The notes under the pieces are model-generated. The model was not told the DNA's origin and did not search any database. It worked only from the letters and a program-made list of their open reading frames with translations. The translations under genes were made by a program, and so were the position numbers. A DNA stretch of 38,094 bases, from positions 1 through 38,094 of the forward strand of contig CAOKQM010000009.1 in NCBI GenBank assembly GCA_948470875.1, written 5' to 3'. Positions 7,825-16,519 of the stretch are shown here, piece after piece. Positions within the stretch are counted from its first letter, which is position 1. Each line of letters starts with the position of its first letter. This DNA comes from an uncultured Clostridium sp. (lineage in GTDB: Bacteria > Bacillota > Clostridia > TANB77 > CAG-508).

Positions 7825-8589
7825 TCAAATTTTCTCTCCTTTATGCTTTCTTTTCGACACAACGATATTGCCAAAAAGTTCCTCTTGCATTGTGTGAATC
7901 TTATTTCTTCTACTCAATTCTAAAACACCAGAAAATGCAGTTACAACTTCTGCTTTTGGTTTTTCTTTTAAAGAAAATAATTGATTAAATACAAATTTCG
8001 GTTTTCGAATTAATTCTCTAAAAATATCTTTTACTTTATCAGAAACAGAATATACATCATGAACAGCAATTTTTTCAATATTTTGAGCATTTTCATTTTT
8101 CTTTTCTTTCTCATTTTCAATTAATTTTGAATACGCATTTACCATATTTTCAAGTGTATATTTTTTTTCAATTTTCTGTTTTGGCAATTGAATATTTTCT
8201 GGAAATTTATAAATCCTATTAGAATATATTTCTATTTTTTTCTTAAATAATTTACTTATTTCCTTAAATTTCTTATATTCAATAATTCGATTCAAAAGTT
8301 CTTCTTCTGTAAGCTCAGCTTCATCTTCCGTCTCTTTTGGAAGTAATCCTTTTGATTTAATTAATAATAAGGTAGAAGCCATCACTAAAAATTCACTTGC
8401 CACTTCTAAATTTAGTTTTTCTTGTTCTTGCAAATATTGGATATACTGGTCTGCCACTTTTGCAATTTCAATTTGGTAAATATCCATTTTATTTTTATCA
8501 ATTAAATAACATAATAAATCAAGTGGTCCTTCAAAATTATCTAATCTTAATTCATATTTTTTAGTTTCTAAAGCTATAATTTTATTCAT
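7825..8589 (-). CDS. scpA: Segregation and condensation protein A
   Basis: A 254-residue kleisin subunit of the SMC-ScpAB condensin, which organises and segregates the chromosome. The opening LDNFEGPLDLLCYLIDKNKMD and the following SEFLVMASTLLLIKSKGLLP are diagnostic (first motif shown in part: FEGPLDLLCYLI). The C-terminal winged-helix segment ends FSGVLELSRRNKI. I set the start at ATG 8587-8589, after GTAGGAG and a 5-base spacer, instead of the longer frame at 8643 that overlaps recX. The partner gene scpB, usually next in line, is not in this window. Confidence 0.95.
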   Translation of the reverse strand: MNKIIALETKKYELRLDNFEGPLDLLCYLIDKNKMDIYQIEIAKVADQYIQYLQEQEKLNLEVASEFLVMASTLLLIKSKGLLPKETEDEAELTEEELLNRIIEYKKFKEISKLFKKKIEIYSNRIYKFPENIQLPKQKIEKKYTLENMVNAYSKLIENEKEKKNENAQNIEKIAVHDVYSVSDKVKDIFRELIRKPKFVFNQLFSLKEKPKAEVVTAFSGVLELSRRNKIHTMQEELFGNIVVSKRKHKGEKI

Positions 8590-8635
8590 TTTATCTCCTA
8601 CAAATTTGGTAATTGATGTACTTATTTTTAGGCGA

Positions 8636-9103
8636 TTATTCAAAATCGCCCAAAAATAATTTTTCTATTGTTTCTTGTTTGTAACCTTTTTTGTATAAAA
8701 ACTCTCTGACAGCATTCTCATCAGAATTTTGAATCCTTTTATTCCAAATTTTCTTTGCAGAATTAAATTCATATTCTAAAAGTTGTTCTCCATATTTTAT
8801 TATATAATCATCAACCAATCTTTTATTAATACCCTTTTGGCATAATTTATACTTCATTTCTTTTATGGATAAAGTTTTTAGCTGAATAAATTCTTGCACA
8901 CTTCTTTCTATATAATTTGAATCATCAATATATTTTAATTCTTTTAAATATTCAATTGCGTCTTCTACAAGATTTTCATCTTCTTCACAAAATTTTTGCC
9001 TAATTTCCATTTCTGTTCTTTTTTTATATAAAATATATTTAAGCATTTGGGTTCGCAATTTATCTATTTTTTCTACTTCTTCAAAACTTTCTTTATACTT
9101 CAT
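8636..9103 (-). CDS. recX: RecX regulatory protein
   Basis: A 155-residue helical protein of the RecX family, which modulates RecA filament growth. Its three-helix repeats are seen in LKYILYKKRTEMEIRQKF, DAIEYLKELKYIDDSNYIE and KGINKRLVDDYI. It lies 51 bp downstream of recA on the same strand, the common recA-recX arrangement. Conservation is weak outside the repeats, as is normal for this family. Confidence 0.9.
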   Translation of the reverse strand: MKYKESFEEVEKIDKLRTQMLKYILYKKRTEMEIRQKFCEEDENLVEDAIEYLKELKYIDDSNYIERSVQEFIQLKTLSIKEMKYKLCQKGINKRLVDDYIIKYGEQLLEYEFNSAKKIWNKRIQNSDENAVREFLYKKGYKQETIEKLFLGDFE

Positions 9104-9154
9104 TAAAAGTTACTTCCATTCTTTTTTGTTGATTAGAATCAAGAATCTGATATT

Positions 9155-10204
9155 TTATTCTTCTGCCTCTTCTTCACCATTTTGTACATCTTCATCTAAT
9201 AAATTTTCAAAAGCTTTGGCAAAATTTTCTCTTACCTTTTTTTCAACTTCTTCCATAATAGCTGGATTTTCAATTAAATATTTTTTTACATTTTCTCGTC
9301 CTTGTCCAATTTTATTTCCATTATAACTAAACCATGAACCAGCTTTTTCAATAATATCAAGATTAACAGCCATATCTAATATATTGCCTGCTTTTGAAAT
9401 TCCTTGCCCATATACAATATCAAATTCTGCTTCTCTAAATGGTGGTGCAACTTTATTTTTTACCACTTTTACACGTGCTCTGTTTCCAACTACTTCTCCA
9501 TCTTGTTTGATATTTTCAATTTTTCGAATGTCCATTCTAACAGAAGCATAAAATTTCAAAGCCCTACCACCAGTTGTTGTTTCTGGATTCCCAAACATTA
9601 CACCAATTTTTTCTCTTAATTGATTAATAAAAATAATGACTGTTTTGGTTTTGTTGACTGCTCCTGCCAATTTTCGTAATGCTTGTGACATCAGCCTTGC
9701 TTGTAATCCCATATGAGAATCTCCCATATCACCATCAATCTCCGCTTTTGGAACTAAAGCTGCAACAGAATCCACAACAATTACATCCAATGCTCCACTT
9801 CTGACCAAAGCTTCTGTAATTTCTAATGCTTGTTCTCCTGTATCTGGTTGTGATACAATTAAATTATCAATATCGACACCAATTTTTTTAGCATAAACTG
9901 GGTCTAAAGCATGTTCTGCATCAATAAAAGCTGCTTCTCCACCCATTTTTTGTGCTTCTGAAACAATGTGTAAAGCTAATGTCGTTTTTCCTGACGATTC
10001 TGGACCATATACTTCTATGATTCTTCCACGTGGCACGCCACCAATTCCTAAGGCAATATCTAAGCCCAAAGCACCTGTTGGTATTGCTTCAATTTCCATT
10101 GCTTTATATTCTCCAAGTTTCATAACAGAACCTTTTCCAAATTGTTTTTCTATTTGACTCATCGCTACATCTAGCGCCTTTCTTTTTTCTGAACTATCTC
10201 CCAT
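9155..10204 (-). CDS. recA: Recombinase RecA
   Basis: A 349-residue strand-exchange protein for homologous recombination and SOS induction. Walker A GPESSGKT is at 67-74, followed by [23 protein letters not shown], the L2-region [21 protein letters not shown], cited here as INQLREKIG and NPETTTGG, and an acidic C-terminal tail. An AAGGAGG Shine-Dalgarno lies seven bases from the ATG. It has its own promoter (10253-10280). I looked for a Gram-positive LexA box (GAAC-N4-GTTC) around the promoter and found none. Confidence 0.99.
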   Translation of the reverse strand: MGDSSEKRKALDVAMSQIEKQFGKGSVMKLGEYKAMEIEAIPTGALGLDIALGIGGVPRGRIIEVYGPESSGKTTLALHIVSEAQKMGGEAAFIDAEHALDPVYAKKIGVDIDNLIVSQPDTGEQALEITEALVRSGALDVIVVDSVAALVPKAEIDGDMGDSHMGLQARLMSQALRKLAGAVNKTKTVIIFINQLREKIGVMFGNPETTTGGRALKFYASVRMDIRKIENIKQDGEVVGNRARVKVVKNKVAPPFREAEFDIVYGQGISKAGNILDMAVNLDIIEKAGSWFSYNGNKIGQGRENVKKYLIENPAIMEEVEKKVRENFAKAFENLLDEDVQNGEEEAEE

Positions 10205-10252
10205 TTCATTTCCTCCTTCAAATATTTGTTTCCTAAAACTCTTGTTTGTATT

Positions 10253-10280
10253 ATTATATCCTTTTTTTAAAATTTGTCAA
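10253..10280 (-). promoter_or_regulatory. recA promoter
   Basis: TTGACA at 10275-10280, 16-bp spacer, TATAAT at 10253-10258, about 48 bp upstream of the recA start. No LexA-type palindrome overlaps it. Confidence 0.75.
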
Positions 10281-10313
10281 TACTTTTTTTGCATTTTTTC
10301 AAAATTTTGTTCT

Positions 10314-11904
10314 CTATTGTCTATACCATTTTTCAATATTATAATACAAATTAAATGCGTTTGGTGTTATATTTCCGAACAAATCCTTGATTGCATATTA
10401 CAATATCGGTGTTTCGATATAACCCAATATATGGTACTTCCTCTAAATAAATGGTATATAATTTATCATAATTTTCATGCAAAATTGCATCATCAGATGT
10501 GTTGGACACAATTTTCATAATTTCGGTTATTTGGTCATTACCATAATTGGCTAAATTTCCTTCTCCAAAAAATGTCTTAACACTTGGCGAAAAGCCACAT
10601 GTCATACCCGTTAAGATTACATCAAAATTTCTATTTTCCAAGCTTGCTCTATAATTTTCATTGTTTAATTCACGAACAAAAACTTGAATTCCAAAATTCG
10701 CTAACTGATTTTTGATGTTTTCTGCAACAGCAAACCTTGTACGATCATTTCCATTAATGGTAATAGAAAAAGCCAATTCTAACGTATTTCCATCTGTTTT
10801 CTTATGCCAACGATTATTTTTATATTCCCAACCAGCTTGGCTTAAAATTTGAGCTGCTTCTTCCATATTGGGTTCTACCCAAGTATCTGAATATAGCCAA
10901 TTTCCCATATCCAAACTAAAATTAGAAGACACAAAACCAGCTCCCAAACAACTAGCTACAACATTATTTTTATCAATTATTTTGCTAATGGCTTTTCTTA
11001 CAAATGAATCTGAAAGCACTTCATTTTGCGTATTAATCGCTAAAAAATCATAGTCTCTAGCACGATATTCTATTTTTTTGTAACCAAGTGAACCAATATA
11101 CTCCTCTATATTTGAAATTTTCACATCTACAATATCAATTTCACCATTTTTAAAAGCATTATACAATTCTCCTGTTGAGCCATATAAATTAATACTGATT
11201 TCTTTTGCCATTGGCTGTTTTGATGAGTTCCAATAGGTTTCATTTTGAACCAATTTTATCACATTGGAATCCACACTTTCAATTCTAAACATTCCTGTTC
11301 CAATTGGTGCAAGATTTTTTTCGCTTGTTGTAAAATCTTGTCCTTCATAAAAATTTTTACTTAGAATTGGAAAAGTTAAATGGTATTGAAAAAAGTCAAT
11401 TGGCTCTGATAAAGTCATTTTTAATGTATAATCATCAATTCTTTCAATAAAAGCAAGACCTCTTAAATTATTTGCATAAACAGTACTAATTCCTTCTTTT
11501 AAAATTTTATCAACTGTAAAAATAACATCATCTACATTAAAATTGCTGCCATCTTGCCATAACACACCTTGGCGCAGTTTGACAACATAATTCAAATCAT
11601 CTGTTTTTGCAATCTCTTCTGCCAAACAATATTCCATTTTATAATTTCCATTTAATGTAACCAATGGTTCATAAATAATTCTGCTGATTTCTTGCACATT
11701 TCGATTATTACTAAGCAATGGATTCATAGTGTCAAAACTAGCAATAGCAAGCCTTATATCGGTTTGTATTGTATTGACAGTTGAAGTTTGGTCAATGGAT
11801 TCCTCAGTTTGTTTTTCACTATTTTTTGTCATTTTATAGGCCCCAAAACCAATTAGTCCAATCACAATTATAATAAATATATATTTTAAAACATTATTAC
11901 CCAA
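10314..11904 (-). CDS. Membrane-anchored peptide-binding protein (SBP family 5), +1 frameshift at a CGG codon
   Basis: An extracellular solute-binding protein of the peptide/nickel family 5. Typical blocks are IIYEPLVTLNG, YVVKLRQGVLWQDGS, GTGMFRIES and AISKIIDKNNVVA. The N terminus has a plain membrane anchor (residues 5-23) and no lipobox Cys. TTG 11902-11904 is the start, six bases after AGGTGA. No permease or ATPase genes are adjacent. In zero frame the protein ends at 10351 after GFVRKYNTKRI. Skipping the C of the in-frame CGG (10375-10377) instead gives GFV-GNITPNAFNLYYNIEKWYRQ, stop at 10314 (split: GNITPNAFNL, YYNIEKWYRQ). That ending, with NIxxWYR, is the normal C terminus of this family. 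Total 529 residues. Confidence 0.88.
10375..10377 (-). other. CGG +1 frameshift site in the peptide-binding protein gene
   Basis: Zero-frame codons read GTT CGG AAA. Skipping C gives GTT GGA AAT (Val-Gly-Asn) and the family-typical C terminus of about 20 residues. Confidence 0.75.
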
Positions 11905-11923
11905 TTTAAATCACCTATTTGTT

Positions 11924-11952
11924 ACTATATATCATTTTGATTCACTTTTCAA
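11924..11952 (-). promoter_or_regulatory. Sigma-A promoter of the peptide-binding protein gene
   Basis: TTGAAA at 11947-11952, 17-bp spacer, TATAGT at 11924-11929, 20 bp upstream of the TTG start. It is divergent from the sigma-E-like promoter at 11971-11999. Confidence 0.6.
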
Positions 11953-11970
11953 TAATTTTTCGAGAATTTT

Positions 11971-11999
11971 TCATATTTTTCTATGTGCCTACATACAAT
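11971..11999 (+). promoter_or_regulatory. Sigma-E-like mother-cell promoter
   Basis: TCATATT at 11971-11977, 14-bp spacer, CATACAAT at 11992-11999. This matches the Bacillus sigma-E consensus (KMATATT, 14 bp, CATACAHT) in every informative base. It would put the gene at 12027 under sporulation control. Confidence 0.6.
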
Positions 12000-12026
12000 T
12001 AAAAAAACAAAAAAAGGATGATTGCT

Positions 12027-12578
12027 ATGTTTATTTTTAATGTAAAACTAAGTAGAACAAAAATTTTTAAAGGGATTTTAGCAATAATGGCTATTATTTG
12101 CTTATCGATTGCTGGTGTAGGAATTTTTAAAATTTGGGGTTCGAATCAAAAAGTAGAAACTTTTGGCGGTGATTGCATGCCTTCTGTAGAAATTGCATAT
12201 TTGACAGATGAAAATTACACCAATGTTCTAAAAGAAGTTCATGAAAATTTAGACACTTATATTGGACAAAAAATTTGTTATACTGGCTATGTTTATCGTG
12301 TGCCAGATTTAGCGGAAAATCAATTTATTTTAGCCAGAGATATGCAAATTAAAAATACCAACCAAACAGTGATTGTCGGGTTTTTATGTAGTCTTGAGAA
12401 TGCAGAAGATTTTGATACATATTCGTGGATTAAAATTACTGGAACCATTGAAAAAGGGTATTATTTTGGTGATATTCCTTGTGTTCAAATTTCTGAAATC
12501 GAAAAAACAACACAACCTGAAAATTGTGTCATTCCACCACCAAACGATAATTTTATTCAAACATCAACCATTTATTAA
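12027..12578 (+). CDS. Membrane-anchored DUF1980/YcgQ-like OB-fold protein
   Basis: A 183-residue protein: one N-terminal membrane segment (about 15-35), then a domain resembling the C-terminal part of YcgQ/DUF1980 (TIGR03943). The block LTDENYTNVLKEVHENLDTY, then GQKICYTGYVYRVPDL, QFILARDM and VGFLC, followed by WIKITGTIEKG, fits an OB-like fold. The membrane half of YcgQ is absent. I chose ATG 12027 because the AAGG Shine-Dalgarno overlaps the earlier ATG at 12018. A sigma-E-like promoter precedes it and a terminator follows, so it is probably a single gene expressed in the mother cell. The biochemical function is unknown. Confidence 0.65.
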   Translation: MFIFNVKLSRTKIFKGILAIMAIICLSIAGVGIFKIWGSNQKVETFGGDCMPSVEIAYLTDENYTNVLKEVHENLDTYIGQKICYTGYVYRVPDLAENQFILARDMQIKNTNQTVIVGFLCSLENAEDFDTYSWIKITGTIEKGYYFGDIPCVQISEIEKTTQPENCVIPPPNDNFIQTSTIY

Positions 12579-12603
12579 AAACAGGTTTTTACCTGTTTTT
12601 TCT
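12576..12603 (+). terminator. Bidirectional terminator between the DUF1980-like gene and mrnC
   Basis: Stem AAAACAGGT/ACCTGTTTT with a 4-nt loop and T runs on both strands. It begins at the stop codon of the plus-strand gene and lies 19 bp past the stop of the convergent mini-RNase III gene, so it can serve both. Confidence 0.8.
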
Positions 12604-12621
12604 TTAACCAAAAGGCATTTT

Positions 12622-13041
12622 TTATGTATTTGAATTGTCTTTAATAACTTTTATTGACAAATTTAAAATTTCTTTTAAACGTTCATCTTCTTTCATCAAA
12701 TACAAATAACCAATCAAAGCTTCAAATGCTGTAGACATCGCATAATCAGCGACATTTGCATTTTTGGCTACATGATGATTTTGTACATTTCTGCCTCGTT
12801 TTACAATTTCCAATTCTTTTTCAGATAATTGATTTTCAATTTTCTTCAAAATATCTGCCTGTGCTTTTGCACTAACAAACTCGATGGCTTGCTTATGCAA
12901 TTTATTAGGTTTTGCATTTGAGTGATTCACTAAATTCATACGAACAAACATCTCATAAATGCCATCTCCAATATACGCCCACACAAGTGGAGACAGCATT
13001 TTGGCATCTTCTTTTTCCTTTTTTCTTTCAATAAAATTCAA
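12622..13041 (-). CDS. mrnC: Mini-ribonuclease III
   Basis: A 139-residue RNase III catalytic domain without the dsRNA-binding domain, as in Bacillus MrnC, which matures 23S rRNA. The signature LSPLVWAYIGDGIYEMFVR (Asp in the metal site) and the second acidic region STAFEALIGYLYL are present. It lies 15 bp downstream of rbgA, so two 50S-maturation factors share an operon. The length is normal. Confidence 0.95.
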   Translation of the reverse strand: MNFIERKKEKEDAKMLSPLVWAYIGDGIYEMFVRMNLVNHSNAKPNKLHKQAIEFVSAKAQADILKKIENQLSEKELEIVKRGRNVQNHHVAKNANVADYAMSTAFEALIGYLYLMKEDERLKEILNLSIKVIKDNSNT

Positions 13042-13056
13042 TTTTTCTTTCCTTTC

Positions 13057-13956
13057 TTACGGTGTTTCTAAACTAATTTTCCCCAGTTTTCCACTTCTAA
13101 AATCTTCTAAAATTATTCTCGCCGTTTTTTCATCATCAATCACACCACCACTCACTAATGCGCCTCTTTTTCGACCAATGATTTGCATTAATTCATACAT
13201 GCTATTTTCCCTTTTTTCAATTTCTTGAACTTCCTCATTTGTTATATTAAATCGCTCCATCAAATTGGTTTTATGATTCAAATACAACTTTTTTAATAAT
13301 TCATAACCAACTTCTACGCGCTCTAAAATATCATCTTTTATAGTGCCTGTAAAAGCAAGATGAAGTGCCACTTCCTCATTATCAAATTTGGGCCATAAAA
13401 CACCTGGTGTATCTAACAATTCTTGATTTTTCCCAATACGAACCCATTGTTTTTTTCTTGTAATACCTGGTTTATTTCCAACTTGCATTGACGTTTTTTT
13501 CGCCATTCGATTAATCAAAGAAGATTTTCCAACATTTGGAATTCCTAAAATCATGACACGAATGGTTTTATTTATTCTGCCACGTGCTTTTTGTTTTTCG
13601 ACTTCTTCTTCCATCATTTTATCAATTATCTTTAACACTTGATTAATTCCCTTACCAGAATTGGCGTCTGTTAAAATGGTAGGTGCCTGTTTTTCCAATT
13701 GCTGAACCCATTTATGATTGATATTTTCATCTGCTAAATCACACTTATTAAGAAGAATGATTTTTTTCTTATTTTGGGTTAATTCTTGAATATCTGGATT
13801 TCTACTTGCTATGGGAATTCTTGCATCCAAAAGCTCAATCACAATATCAATTAATTTTAAATCCTCTAAAATTTGTCTTTTGGTTTTGACCATATGTCCA
13901 GGATACCAGTTGATGTTAGTTTTGTGAGAATTTTCATCATTGTTCATCATTTTCAT
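13057..13956 (-). CDS. rbgA: Ribosome biogenesis GTPase RbgA/YlqF
   Basis: A 299-residue circularly permuted GTPase that helps late 50S assembly. The opening WYPGHMVKTKRQI is typical. The motif order is permuted: G4 NKCDLAD comes first, then G1 GIPNVGKSSLINR, then G3 DTPGVLWPK. The C-terminal helical domain follows. It lies just upstream of mini-RNase III. Confidence 0.97.
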   Translation of the reverse strand: MKMMNNDENSHKTNINWYPGHMVKTKRQILEDLKLIDIVIELLDARIPIASRNPDIQELTQNKKKIILLNKCDLADENINHKWVQQLEKQAPTILTDANSGKGINQVLKIIDKMMEEEVEKQKARGRINKTIRVMILGIPNVGKSSLINRMAKKTSMQVGNKPGITRKKQWVRIGKNQELLDTPGVLWPKFDNEEVALHLAFTGTIKDDILERVEVGYELLKKLYLNHKTNLMERFNITNEEVQEIEKRENSMYELMQIIGRKRGALVSGGVIDDEKTARIILEDFRSGKLGKISLETP

Positions 13957-14017
13957 CTCCTTCTATACTAAGTAAAATCTATTTTCATCTTCTGCAAATT
14001 TTTCTATGAACCTTCCT

Positions 14018-14072
14018 TAAAAAAATTACGACCAGTTAGTTTTAGTAGCAATACTTAAAACTTCGGGTCGCA
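14018..14072 (-). terminator. Long-hairpin terminator of the LPXTG-like gene
   Basis: On the minus strand GCGACC and AGTTTTA pair with TAAAACT and GGTCGT around an 11-nt loop, followed by ATTTTTTTAA. It lies about 50 bp after the stop codon at 14122. Confidence 0.7.
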
Positions 14073-14121
14073 AAATTTATTTCTAGAATAAAAACTTTTC
14101 AGATTTTTATCAAATTTTTCA

Positions 14122-14574
14122 TTACATATTATAATCGCTTACTTTTTTATAAGCATAAACAGCAGATATTGCAAATATTACAACAAATAAAATTGTTTTT
14201 GAGCTATTTCCTGTATATGGTAATTTAGAACTATTGGTACTTGTATTGGTATTTGTATTGTTGTACGAGCTTCTATTGGTATTATTGGTTGTATTATTTG
14301 AATTTGTGTTTGTGTTTCTATTGGTATTGGTATTTGTGTTTGTATTTCTGTTCGTATTTGTATTGCTGTTTGTATTTGTGTTAGTATTTGTATTATTCGT
14401 ATTTTCAGATGCTCCCGTATTATCTGTAGTTGCTGTAATAGTTAGTGTGTTTGCTGAATTATTTGTTGTATTATCATCTGTTGCTAATGATGATACATTT
14501 CCAGCTAAAACGATTATTAACATAATCGCTAATAAACTTAATAAAATTTTACTTTTTGTTACATTTTTCAACAT
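14122..14574 (-). CDS. Secreted Asn/Thr-repeat protein with LPYTG sorting-like signal
   Basis: A 150-residue surface protein. An N-terminal signal peptide (about 1-31) precedes a low-complexity stretch of NTNTN repeats (about 57-113). LPYTG is at 118-122, then a hydrophobic segment (128-141) and KK: the layout of a sortase substrate. The folded domain that such proteins usually carry is missing; the repeat is the whole exposed part. The repeat length probably varies by slippage. It has its own promoter (14606-14633) and terminator. No sortase gene is in the window. The role is unknown, perhaps a wall spacer. Confidence 0.7.
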   Translation of the reverse strand: MLKNVTKSKILLSLLAIMLIIVLAGNVSSLATDDNTTNNSANTLTITATTDNTGASENTNNTNTNTNTNSNTNTNRNTNTNTNTNRNTNTNSNNTTNNTNRSSYNNTNTNTSTNSSKLPYTGNSSKTILFVVIFAISAVYAYKKVSDYNM

Positions 14575-14605
14575 ATTTATCTCTCCTCACTTTCAAATTA
14601 CTTTT

Positions 14606-14633
14606 ATTATAACATATAAAAAATTTAATGCAA
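14606..14633 (-). promoter_or_regulatory. Promoter of the LPXTG-like gene
   Basis: TTGCAT at 14628-14633, 16-bp spacer, TATAAT at 14606-14611, about 30 bp upstream of the start codon. Confidence 0.6.
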
Positions 14634-14731
14634 GTTTTTTTTACATTTTTTTCAAAAATTTTTTTGTCAGAAAATGTCAAATTTCTGTTCATTAAAATTT
14701 TACTTTTTGCCTCAAATTTTCTAAAACAAAG

Positions 14732-15826
14732 CTATACATTAAATTTAAATAAAACAATGTCACCATCTTTCATGATGTATTCTTTTCCTTCTGAGCGAAC
14801 CAGTCCAGCTTCTTTGGCTTGTACCATGGAACCATTTGCTTTCATAAAATCTTCAAAAGAAATCACTTCTGCTTTGATAAATCCTCGTTCGATATCAGAA
14901 TGAATTTTTCCAGCAGCTTGAGGTGCTTTTGTTCCATTTTTTATTGTCCACGCTCTAACTTCAGGTTCCCCTGCCGTTAAAAACGAAATCAATCCTAATA
15001 ATTGATAACTTGCCTTGATTAATTGATCCAAACCTGACTCTTTTAAGCCTAGTGCTTCTAGCATTTCCTCTTTTTCTTCTTTTTCTAAACAACTTAATTC
15101 TTCTTCTATTTTGACACATAAACAAATCACTTCAGCACCTTCTCGGCTCGCATATTCCTTGACTTTTTGTACATTTTGATTAGCGTCAGGATTTTCAATT
15201 TCACTCTCATCGACATTAGCAACATATAAAATTGGTTTCATCGTAAGTAAAAATGAATCTTTTATAACTTCTTGTTCTTCTTCAGAAAAATCAAGACTTC
15301 TTGCAGCTTTTCCTTCTTCTAATGCCTGTTTTACTTTCTCTAAAGTATCAATTTCAAATTGATATTTTTTGTCAGATTTGAGCATTTTTTTTGCTTTTTC
15401 TAGTCTCTTTTGTATTGTCTCCAAATCTGCAAAAATTAATTCAAAATTTATAGTTTCAATATCTCTTACAGGCTCTATGCTTCCATCCACATGGACAATA
15501 TTGGAATTTTCAAAACATCTAACAACTTGTACAATACTATCTGTTTCACGAATATTAGCCAAAAACTGATTTCCTAATCCTTCACCTTTGCTTGCTCCTT
15601 TGACAAGTCCAGCAATATCCACAAATTCGACAACAGCATTTGTCACTTTTTGCGGATTGTAAATTTTTGTCAAAGTTTCAATTCTTTCATCTGGCACACT
15701 CACAACACCAACATTTGGCTCAATGGTGCAAAACGGATAATTCGCACATTCTGCACCAGCTTTTGTAATGCTATTAAATAATGTACTTTTTCCAACATTT
15801 GGAAGTCCAACAATTCCTATTTTCAT
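14732..15826 (-). CDS. ychF: Redox-regulated ATPase/GTP-binding protein YchF (Ola1 family)
   Basis: A 364-residue Obg-related P-loop ATPase. G1 GLPNVGKST is at the N terminus. G3 DIAGLVKGASKGEGLGN is diagnostic of YchF. The G4 position reads NVDE instead of NKxD, as expected for this ATP-preferring family. The C-terminal TGS-like domain ends SFEDFMKANGSMVQAKEAG. It is associated with ribosomes and stress responses in other bacteria. It appears complete. Confidence 0.97.
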   Translation of the reverse strand: MKIGIVGLPNVGKSTLFNSITKAGAECANYPFCTIEPNVGVVSVPDERIETLTKIYNPQKVTNAVVEFVDIAGLVKGASKGEGLGNQFLANIRETDSIVQVVRCFENSNIVHVDGSIEPVRDIETINFELIFADLETIQKRLEKAKKMLKSDKKYQFEIDTLEKVKQALEEGKAARSLDFSEEEQEVIKDSFLLTMKPILYVANVDESEIENPDANQNVQKVKEYASREGAEVICLCVKIEEELSCLEKEEKEEMLEALGLKESGLDQLIKASYQLLGLISFLTAGEPEVRAWTIKNGTKAPQAAGKIHSDIERGFIKAEVISFEDFMKANGSMVQAKEAGLVRSEGKEYIMKDGDIVLFKFNV

Positions 15827-15920
15827 CTATTTTCTCCTTTTTATTTTTTTCAAAATTTTTGTTTTTATGTTTGAAATTTTTAACAAATTTCTGTAAAATT
15901 ATGTTTACTTTTCACCTATG

Positions 15921-15946
15921 TAGGGTCGACTCCCAAATCGACCCCA
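15921..15946. repeat. GC-rich perfect palindrome after cysE
   Basis: GGGTCGA/TCGACCC with an 8-nt loop, downstream of the real cysE stop. No T run follows on the minus strand. It stands out by base composition and may be a repeat-family unit or a weak terminator. Confidence 0.4.
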
Positions 15947-15951
15947 ATGCT

Positions 15952-16477
15952 TCAATGCTCAATGATTTTATGAATGGGAACACCAACTGCTGTACAATTG
16001 GATTGAATTGATTTTAAAACAACGCTTCCTGCTCCAATTTTCACATGATTTCCAATTTCAATCGGACCGCAAAATTTTTGTTCCAGCTCCAACTAATACA
16101 TTATTTCCAAGCGTTGGATGCCTTTTAAAACTGTCTTTTCCAGTTCCGCCTAAAGTTACACCATGATAAATCGTGCAATCATCGCCAATTTTCGCAGTTT
16201 CACCAATCACAACTCCCATGCCATGGTCAATAAACAATCTTCGCCCAATTTTGGCACCTGGATGAATTTCAATTCCCGTCAAAAATCGAGCGATTTGGGA
16301 AAACAGTCTTGCCAAAAACAGCAATCTTTTTCGATATAAAAAATGGCTAATTCGATAAAAAATCAAACTATGAAATCCCGGATACAAAAGCAGAACTTCA
16401 AAAATACTTTGTGCAGCAGGGTCTTTTTTTTGTATATTTTTCGCATCTTCATACAATTCCTTCAAAACTTTTAACAT
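15952..16477 (-). CDS. cysE: Serine O-acetyltransferase, +1 frameshift at a CGG codon
   Basis: Makes O-acetylserine from serine and acetyl-CoA for cysteine synthesis. The helical N-terminal part leads into left-handed beta-helix hexapeptides with the active-site block [18 protein letters not shown] and [14 protein letters not shown]. Zero frame stops at 16058, three codons after an in-frame CGG. Skipping its C continues ATKIL-like coil as [20 protein letters not shown], then a normal C-terminal tail SNCTAVGVP and stop at 15952, giving 174 residues. Without the shift the last beta-helix turns are lost. GGGTGAT serves as the ribosome site. It lies just downstream of glyS. Confidence 0.88.
16067..16069 (-). 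other. CGG +1 frameshift site in cysE
   Basis: Zero frame reads ATT TTG CGG TCC GAT TGA. Skipping C gives ATT TTG GGT CCG ATT GAA (Ile-Leu-Gly-Pro-Ile-Glu), the expected hexapeptide continuation. Confidence 0.8.
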
Positions 16478-16519
16478 ATTCTATCACCCGTATAGTATAT
16501 GAAAATTGCAAAAAAACTG

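Noticed and set aside
14234..14695. Plus-strand frame rich in Val/Leu/Phe opposite the Asn/Thr-repeat gene
   Set aside because: It is the antisense shadow of the NT repeats; it has no ribosome site and the opposite strand has signal peptide and LPYTG.
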